A stretch of 64,000 nt of DNA, from NCBI GenBank assembly GCA_002730525.1, contig PCAK01000040.1, forward strand, positions 186,001 to 250,000, in the 5' to 3' direction. Below the pieces are notes generated by a model that saw only the letters and a list, made by a program, of their open reading frames with translations, was not told where the DNA came from and did not search any database. The stretch is from Acidobacteriota bacterium (GTDB taxonomy: Bacteria > Acidobacteriota > Vicinamibacteria > Vicinamibacterales > UBA823). Positions within the stretch are counted from its first letter, which is position 1. Each line of letters opens with the position of its first letter. This document shows positions 58,553 to 64,000 of the stretch, piece by piece. The position numbers were made by a program, and so were the translations under genes.

Positions 58553-60030
58553 TGGTCACCACGATCGTACTCGCCTACTTGCTGGTGGTCCTGGCCATCG
58601 GGACCCTCAGTCACCGGCTGTTCCGAGGCACTAGCGAAGATTACTTCGTCGCCAGCCGCACGATAGGGCCTATCGTTCTCCTGATGACGCTGTTCGGCAC
58701 GAACATGACCGCCTTCGCGGTCCTGGGGGCGTCGGGCGAGGCCTACCACGTCGGGATCGGCGTCTTCAGCCTTGTCGGCTCGGCCGCGGCCTTGATCAAT
58801 CCCGTGATCTTCCTGTTCGTCGGGACACGGCTGTGGCGGCTGGGCCGGCGCCACGGGTACCTGACCCAGGTGGGGCTGTTCCGCGACCGATGGGAGTCGC
58901 GTAGCCTCGGGCTGCTGCTGTTCGTCGCGCTCGTCGGTCTGATCATCCCCTACCTGCTGATCGGTGTCATGGGCGCCGGACTGAGCCTCGAGGCGATCAC
59001 CGACGGGGCGATTCCGCGATGGGCCGGTAGCTTGGTCGTTTGCGCGGTCGTGCTAGCTTACGTCTGGTCCGGCGGCTTGCGAGGCACGGCCTGGGTCAAT
59101 ACGTTTCAGACGTCGGTCTTCATGAGCCTGGGGATCGTCACGTTCGCCGTCATCGTGGACAAGCTCGGCGGGTTGACGACCGCGATGGCCTTGGTAGCGG
59201 CCACGACCCCTGACCTGCTGATTCGAGGCGACGCCATCACGCCCTGGCAGTTCCTGACCTACACTTGTATCCCGCTGTCCGTTGGAATGATGCCGCACAT
59301 GTTCATGCACTGGCTGTCGGCGCGTAGCGCCGAGACGTTCCGCTTGTCCGTCGTCGCGTTCCCAATTTGCCTTGCGGTCGTCTGGCTACCCAGCGTTCTG
59401 CTGGGTGTTCTCGGGCGGATCGATTTTCCCGATCTCGAGGGTACCGCGGCGAATTCTGTTCTCATCGAGATGGTCGGACACTACGCCCCCGGAGTGCTGG
59501 GTGGGTTGCTGGCCGCCGGTGTGTGCGCGGCCATCATGTCGTCACTCGATTCGCAGTCGTTGTCGCTTGGGACGATGTTCACCGAGGACATCGTTCGGCA
59601 CTACGCCGCGGGACATCGGTGGAGCGAGCGGCACCAGATTCGCCTCGGGCGCGCCTTTGTCGGCGTCGTCTTGGCGGTGACGTTCGTCTTGGCGCAGATC
59701 CTCGATCAGAGCATCTTCGCGCTCGCGATCTGGTCGTTCTCCGGTCTCGCGGCGCTGTTTCCACTCGTCGCGGCCGCGCTGTTCTGGAGGCGCAGTACGA
59801 GGCAGGGAGCGATCGCCTGCGTCGTCTGCGCCGTGTCCAGCTGGGTATACTTCCTCCTGCGGTCGGGGGGCGACCCGGGCTACACCCTCGGGGAGGCAGG
59901 CGTGATGCCGGTGGTGGTCATGGTGGCCATCTCGACGGCGGCGCTGATTGGGGTCTCACTGATCACGCCTCCCCCCGGGCCACGCGCGATCGAGAAGTTC
60001 TTCGGAAGCGTCGGATGTCGTTCCGTGTGA
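58552..60030 (+). CDS. Sodium:solute symporter (SSS family)
   Basis: The 492-residue product has about 13 helices and the SSS pattern: SEDYFVASRTIGPIVLLMTLFGTNMTAFAVLG, YVWSGGLRGTAWVNTFQTSVFM, GMMPHMFMHWLSARS and GVCAAIMSSLDSQSLSLGTMFTEDI with the sodium-site Ser. It is only distantly like the symporter at 40302-41801. In this operon it likely imports the aromatic acid handled by the monooxygenase and dioxygenase. ATG 58552 overlaps the previous stop. Confidence 0.87.
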   Translation: MVTTIVLAYLLVVLAIGTLSHRLFRGTSEDYFVASRTIGPIVLLMTLFGTNMTAFAVLGASGEAYHVGIGVFSLVGSAAALINPVIFLFVGTRLWRLGRRHGYLTQVGLFRDRWESRSLGLLLFVALVGLIIPYLLIGVMGAGLSLEAITDGAIPRWAGSLVVCAVVLAYVWSGGLRGTAWVNTFQTSVFMSLGIVTFAVIVDKLGGLTTAMALVAATTPDLLIRGDAITPWQFLTYTCIPLSVGMMPHMFMHWLSARSAETFRLSVVAFPICLAVVWLPSVLLGVLGRIDFPDLEGTAANSVLIEMVGHYAPGVLGGLLAAGVCAAIMSSLDSQSLSLGTMFTEDIVRHYAAGHRWSERHQIRLGRAFVGVVLAVTFVLAQILDQSIFALAIWSFSGLAALFPLVAAALFWRRSTRQGAIACVVCAVSSWVYFLLRSGGDPGYTLGEAGVMPVVVMVAISTAALIGVSLITPPPGPRAIEKFFGSVGCRSV

Positions 60031-60043
60031 GGCGCATCGAGCC

Positions 60044-61348
60044 ATGAGCATGGTCACGAGTTTTCTGCGGTCCTTCAACACGCACCGGGTCGATCCCTAT
60101 CCGGTCCATGTCTTGAAGAGAGTGGACCGTCCGACGATCGAGATACGGGACGCGGAGGTGCCAAGAGTCGACGGTCGGGATAGTGGGTTCAATAAGGCCG
60201 CCCGGGGCGAGTACGGGCCGCATCTTCAGCAGCAGAGGGCGCGGCTCGTCACGAAGCACCCGCTCGGTAGCGCATTGAGAGGAATGCAGGTTCACCTTCG
60301 CGACATCGGTGAGACGGACAACCCGGTGGCAGCGAATCAGGCTCCCCTCGGGGATGATCCGGCGCTGATCACCAAGCACATCAAGGAGACGGCCTATTTC
60401 CTGAGGGCCGACATGGTGGGCGTCTGCAAGCTGCCCCCCTACGCGGTCTTCAGCCGCCATCTCTCGACCGGCGAACCTGTGGAATGCGACCACACCTACG
60501 CGATCGCCATCCTGATCGATCAGGATTGGAAGACTTCGGAAGCCAGTTTCGGCAACGACTGGATCAGCGGTTCGCAGAGCCATCTGGCCTACACCAACTC
60601 CAGCTTTGTCGCCCGCATCCTGGCCGACTACATTCGTCAGCTCGGATACCCCGCCAAAGCGCATCACACCTACAGCTACGACGTCGTGGTGCCGCCTATC
60701 TTGCTCTGGGCCGGTCTGGGTGAGCTGAGCCGGATCGGGAGTGTCGTGGTCAACCCGTTCATCGGTCCGCGATTCAAAGCGGCCATCGTGACCACCGACC
60801 TCCCGCTGGTACCGGACAAGCCGATTGATTTCGGGCTCCAGGACTTCTGCTCACGGTGCAAGAAGTGCGCCCGCGAGTGCCCTACCGGGGCGATCAGCGA
60901 CGGCGACAAGGTCTGGCGCAACGGTTACGAGCAATGGCCGCTCGACGTGAAAAAGTGTGTCATCGGGCGGACCGCGAGCAATGCGGGTGCGGGCTGCGGC
61001 ACGTGCATGACGGTGTGCCCATGGAACAAGCCGTACACGCCGTTTCATCGATTCGTGCAATGGACGATGAGAAACATCCCTCTCGCCAGAAGGTTCGCGA
61101 TCTGGGGCGACGATCTCATGGGATACGGGAAGCCAAGAATCGAGAACAAGTGGTGGCTCGACCTGGAATCCAGTGACGGTGCCCTCGAGGTACCCGAGCA
61201 GGCGGGGAACAGAAGGACCCTCCGCGCCGAATACTCCATGCGCCCGGAGATGTTGGACGGAGTATTGCCGCCTTTCCTGACCAGAGGGCAACGCGAGTCG
61301 GGATCGAACAGAGACGACGCGCACCACAGTCGACCGGACGCGGAGTGA
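60044..61348 (+). CDS. rdhA: Reductive-dehalogenase-like corrinoid iron-sulfur protein, no Tat signal (copy 2)
   Basis: The 434-residue product is clearly RdhA-like. The segment KRVDRPTIEIRDAEVPRV, with GRDSGFNKAARGEYGP, is the classical start of mature RdhA. The core has GLGELSRIGSVVVNPFIGPRFKA and DKPIDFGLQDFC. FCSRCKKCARECP (about 268) and GCGTCMTVCPWNKP (about 318) would bind two [4Fe-4S] clusters. A charged tail of about 45 residues (Arg, Glu, Asp, His) follows the conserved end and is not found in the next gene. No Tat signal. It would transfer electrons through the clusters to B12; halogen removal is the family function but not shown here. Confidence 0.8.
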   Translation: MSMVTSFLRSFNTHRVDPYPVHVLKRVDRPTIEIRDAEVPRVDGRDSGFNKAARGEYGPHLQQQRARLVTKHPLGSALRGMQVHLRDIGETDNPVAANQAPLGDDPALITKHIKETAYFLRADMVGVCKLPPYAVFSRHLSTGEPVECDHTYAIAILIDQDWKTSEASFGNDWISGSQSHLAYTNSSFVARILADYIRQLGYPAKAHHTYSYDVVVPPILLWAGLGELSRIGSVVVNPFIGPRFKAAIVTTDLPLVPDKPIDFGLQDFCSRCKKCARECPTGAISDGDKVWRNGYEQWPLDVKKCVIGRTASNAGAGCGTCMTVCPWNKPYTPFHRFVQWTMRNIPLARRFAIWGDDLMGYGKPRIENKWWLDLESSDGALEVPEQAGNRRTLRAEYSMRPEMLDGVLPPFLTRGQRESGSNRDDAHHSRPDAE

Positions 61349-61355
61349 CCTCGCT

Positions 61356-62555
61356 GTGACGATCCTGACGACCTACAAGCGCGCCTATGACGGGACGAAG
61401 CTCGATCCGTATCCCGTCGAGTCCCTCAAGAGGGTCGATCGTCCCACGACGTTCATCGATGAGGAGCGAATTCAGCGCGTGGATCAGAGGGCCGGCGGTT
61501 TTGCGAGGGCCCGGAGCGGAGGTCTCGGGCCCAGCTATCAGAATCTCTTGGGGCTCTTCAAGTATCCTCTGTCTCGGGCGCAACAACGGATGGCGGCGAC
61601 TCTCGCCGACAAGGTCGACGGGCCGGTTGCCGAGCACAGGGCTCCGGGGACGGATGATCCCGAAGCGATGGCGCGCCACATCAAGGCGACGGCCTATTTC
61701 CTCAGAGCCGACGTCGTAGGGATATGCCGACTGCCCCCCTATGCCGTCTACAGCCACAGCCAGGCGACGGGGGAGCCGATCGAATGCGCGCACAAGTATG
61801 CCATCGCCGTTCTGGTCGACCAGGACTGGAAGACCGCTGATGCGAGCTTCGGCAACGACTGGATCAGCACGTCGATGGGCTTTCTTTCGTATTCCACGAC
61901 CGCGTTCATCTCATGCATCCTGGCCGATTACATCCGGAAGCTCGGCTACCCGGCGCGCGCGCATCACATTCGAAACTATCAGGTGATGCTCCCTCCCATC
62001 TTGCTCTGGGCTGGACTCGGCGAAATGTGCCGCACGGGCGACATCGTGCTCAACCCGTTCCTCGGCACGAGATTCAAGGCGGCCGTGGTCACGACGGATC
62101 TCCCGCTCGCGATCGACAGGCCGATCGATTTCGGGCTCCAGGACTTCTGTTCCAAGTGCGCGAAGTGCGCGACGCACTGTCCAGCAGGAGCGATTCCGTT
62201 CGGAGAAGATTCGACGGTCGTGCACAACGGCTACGTCAAGTGGAACAACGACGTGGACAGGTGTCTGAAGTATAGGATCGGGAATCAGTGGGGGTCCGGC
62301 TGTGGGGTGTGCATACACGTCTGTCCATGGAACAAGCCCTTCACACCGTTTCATCGCTTTGTGAGGTGGACCATGACCAACATTCCCCTAGCCAGGCGGC
62401 TCGCCATCTGGGGAGACGACCTCATGGGGTACGGGACCCCGAATCAGAAAAACAAGTGGTGGCACGATCTCGAAGCCGTGGATGGCGTCCTGCAAACTCC
62501 TGACCGATCCGGCAAGCGGTTTGTGAACAGCCCGACAGACAGGGCTTCAGACTAG
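61356..62555 (+). CDS. rdhA: Reductive-dehalogenase-like corrinoid iron-sulfur protein, no Tat signal (copy 3)
   Basis: The 399-residue product is a close paralogue of the preceding gene: same start (YPVESLKRVDRPT, FIDEERIQRVDQR), same core (GLGEMCRTGDIVLNPFLGTRFKA, IDFGLQDFC) and cluster motifs FCSKCAKCATHCP (about 264) and GCGVCIHVCPWNKP (about 315). The start is GTG 61356, seven bases after the previous stop. The pair could be isoenzymes with different substrates or could form a heterodimer, since known RdhA are dimers. The flavoprotein gene follows by 32 bp. Confidence 0.8.
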   Translation: MTILTTYKRAYDGTKLDPYPVESLKRVDRPTTFIDEERIQRVDQRAGGFARARSGGLGPSYQNLLGLFKYPLSRAQQRMAATLADKVDGPVAEHRAPGTDDPEAMARHIKATAYFLRADVVGICRLPPYAVYSHSQATGEPIECAHKYAIAVLVDQDWKTADASFGNDWISTSMGFLSYSTTAFISCILADYIRKLGYPARAHHIRNYQVMLPPILLWAGLGEMCRTGDIVLNPFLGTRFKAAVVTTDLPLAIDRPIDFGLQDFCSKCAKCATHCPAGAIPFGEDSTVVHNGYVKWNNDVDRCLKYRIGNQWGSGCGVCIHVCPWNKPFTPFHRFVRWTMTNIPLARRLAIWGDDLMGYGTPNQKNKWWHDLEAVDGVLQTPDRSGKRFVNSPTDRASD

Positions 62556-62587
62556 ACAGTCCGGCGAAGTGAAAGGAAGGAATCCGA

Positions 62588-64000
62588 ATGAACACCGACA
62601 CCCTGGAGACCGATGTCTTGGTGATTGGCGCGGGCCTTGCGGGCCTCCGGGCGGCTATACAGATCCGGCGCTACGGCCTGGACGTGATCATCGCGGAGAA
62701 GAGTACCGGCCGGACGAACCTGTCGAGCGTCGCCGGCGGAACACAAGGCATCGTCATGAATTACTGGTCACTGTCCATGCCTCGAGGCCTCAAGGCGCTC
62801 TACGAGCGGGGCGTGAAGGGTGGCGCCTGGGAAATCATGTACGGCAAGGACCAGCGGATGGAGGAGATCACGGCCGTCGAGCAGATCCCGTACCAGGATG
62901 AGCTTGCCGAGTTTGGTGTTCTCAATCCCAGGGACCAAAAGACCTACGGCCCGCCGGGGCGGGTGAGCTGGGCCACCACCGGTCCGATGTACAAGTACGC
63001 TCAGGACCAGGGCGCCAAGCTGATGAAGTACTTCAACATCACCGACATCCTCACCGTGGACGGTCAGTGCGTCGGCGCGGTCGGTTTCGACGTCGTGTCT
63101 GGAGACTTCACCGTGGTCAAGGCCAAGGCTGTCGTCATGGCCACGGGCGGCGCGGGCGAGTGCTGGAAGCGAAACAACACGCCGACACGATCGACTGGAG
63201 ATGGTCACGCCATCGCCTATCGCAACGGCGTGGAAATGAACATGATGGAGTACGAGAGCTTCGACGCCTGGATCATCTCCGAGAAGGATCAGCCTCAGTT
63301 CTGGATTCCTCCGTCGTATGCACGAACCATGGTCAATCTGACCAACGCGAACGGAGAGGACTTCCTGCCGAATTACATGGTGCTTGGCGACGGTGCCACC
63401 CTGAAACCTGGCGACCCTTTCCACATCAAGTACGGAACGCCGGTCATTGACAACGTGGCGACGATCGCGCGCGCGATGGCCAACGAGGTTCTCGAGGGAC
63501 GGGGTGATGATGGCGGGGTGCTCGCCGACTTCTCCCACGTCCCCGAGGACGCGTGGACCGCCGAGCCCAAGGGGATCGCCGGCCTCCATGCGATGCGAAA
63601 CTTCGAGTGGGAGAAGAAGCCGATCCGGATGTATCCAGGAGCACTTGGATCGTGGGGGGGGATCAAGATCTCCGAAGAGTGCGAGACCAACATTCCCGGA
63701 TTGTTCGCCGGCGGGGAAGTGTCCTACGGTGAGGATCTCAAGTACACCCTGGTTTTCGGTGTCAGGGCCGGGAGGGCCGGCGCCGAGTACGCCAGAAGTG
63801 TGTCCCGTGTCGAACTGAGCCAGAGTCAGGTGAAAGACAAGAAGGACTACCTCGACAGGTTTTCGTCTAGGTCGAAGACGGCTGACGGGAATCCGAGAGC
63901 GATCCGTGAGGCGATCCAGAAGCTGAGTATGGACAAGTTTGGCGTACTGAAGACCGAGAAGGGGCTTCTCGAGGGCCTGGAGCAGTTGGACGACATTCGG
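62588..64000 (+). CDS. FAD-dependent oxidoreductase, fumarate reductase/SdhA superfamily (cut by window end)
   Basis: The frame is open from ATG 62588 to the window end, 471 residues, with AGGAAGGA before the start. The FAD motif is VLVIGAGLAGLRAAIQIRRYG (about residues 10-30) with the Glu of the second strand in IIAEKS, then TNLSSVAGGTQG and ATGGAGECW; a late FAD contact is GLFAGGEVSYGEDLKYTLVFG. It is only distantly like the two AprA-like proteins and closer to fumarate reductase/L-aspartate-oxidase types. As the next gene after two RdhA-like genes, it may reduce or be reduced with them. The C-terminus and any ferredoxin partner are outside the window. Confidence 0.8.
   Translation, partial: MNTDTLETDVLVIGAGLAGLRAAIQIRRYGLDVIIAEKSTGRTNLSSVAGGTQGIVMNYWSLSMPRGLKALYERGVKGGAWEIMYGKDQRMEEITAVEQIPYQDELAEFGVLNPRDQKTYGPPGRVSWATTGPMYKYAQDQGAKLMKYFNITDILTVDGQCVGAVGFDVVSGDFTVVKAKAVVMATGGAGECWKRNNTPTRSTGDGHAIAYRNGVEMNMMEYESFDAWIISEKDQPQFWIPPSYARTMVNLTNANGEDFLPNYMVLGDGATLKPGDPFHIKYGTPVIDNVATIARAMANEVLEGRGDDGGVLADFSHVPEDAWTAEPKGIAGLHAMRNFEWEKKPIRMYPGALGSWGGIKISEECETNIPGLFAGGEVSYGEDLKYTLVFGVRAGRAGAEYARSVSRVELSQSQVKDKKDYLDRFSSRSKTADGNPRAIREAIQKLSMDKFGVLKTEKGLLEGLEQLDDIR

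Noticed and set aside
1-64000. CRISPR array, tRNA or rRNA genes, insertion sequences
   Set aside because: No regular short repeats, no tRNA-like cloverleaf sequence and no transposase or integrase motif were noticed on reading; a dedicated search was not possible.

Overview
The window is a GC-rich bacterial chromosome segment, about 64 kb, almost fully coding, with no rRNA, tRNA, CRISPR array or insertion sequence that I could see. A broken Ser/Thr kinase of the kinase-plus-TolB-propeller type and several secreted CocE/esterase-type hydrolases suggest an uncultivated Acidobacteriota-like organism. That placement is an inference from gene families, not a demonstrated taxonomy.

Layout. 1-7250: secreted or peptide/ester-active enzymes (alpha/beta hydrolase end, esterase, lipocalin-like protein, phosphatase-like protein, M20 deacylase, CocE/NonD hydrolase) and a frameshifted mini-gene. 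7308-8405: the kinase remnant, split by an unrelated segment of about 500 bp. 8431-13898: a complete dipeptide/oligopeptide ABC importer (SBP, two permeases, two ATPases). 13895-18331: a flavoprotein plus 4Fe-4S ferredoxin pair resembling AprA/AprB, divergent from a ThDP enzyme with a Tat signal. 18297-35419 (minus): twelve genes that mostly overlap by 1-8 bp, starting with an indolepyruvate oxidoreductase alpha subunit fused to a GltD-like flavoprotein, then IorB, HyuA/HyuB, acyl-CoA dehydrogenase, a two-subunit B12 mutase, CoA transferase, a three-subunit molybdenum hydroxylase and a HisC-like aminotransferase. 35614-38863 (plus): a 3-hydroxyacyl-CoA dehydrogenase/enoyl-CoA hydratase fusion and a thiolase. 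38882-43118 (minus): ATC-hydrolase-like protein, amidohydrolase, Na+/solute symporter and a reductive-dehalogenase-like protein. 43190-55387 (minus): paaK, iorA, iorB-ferredoxin, korABC, a TAXI-type TRAP transporter and a second flavoprotein/ferredoxin pair. 55694-64000 (plus, runs off the end): HpaB-type flavin monooxygenase, LigB-type extradiol dioxygenase, symporter with a small membrane partner, two tandem reductive-dehalogenase-like proteins and a third flavoprotein.

How it may work together. Aromatic 2-oxoacids and aryl acetates would be imported (TRAP, SSS) and made into aryl-acetyl-CoA (PaaK, IorAB, KorABC). Rings would be hydroxylated and cleaved (HpaB, LigB) and acyl-CoAs taken through beta-oxidation-like steps (HAD-ECH, thiolase, ACAD, B12 mutase). 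Three reductive-dehalogenase homologues without Tat signal or visible membrane anchor gene lie next to flavoprotein/ferredoxin genes, which suggests a cytoplasmic, catabolic dehalogenation or related B12 reduction of (halo)aromatics. Substrates are inferred from context only.

The strongest unexplained signal is a 16-bp palindrome, TATGA-N6-TCATA, found upstream of the 4593-6913 pair and in three divergent intergenic regions (16258, 35509, 55487) that head nearly all the catabolic operons. Its geometry fits a CRP/FNR-superfamily operator. No transcription-factor gene is recognisable in the window.
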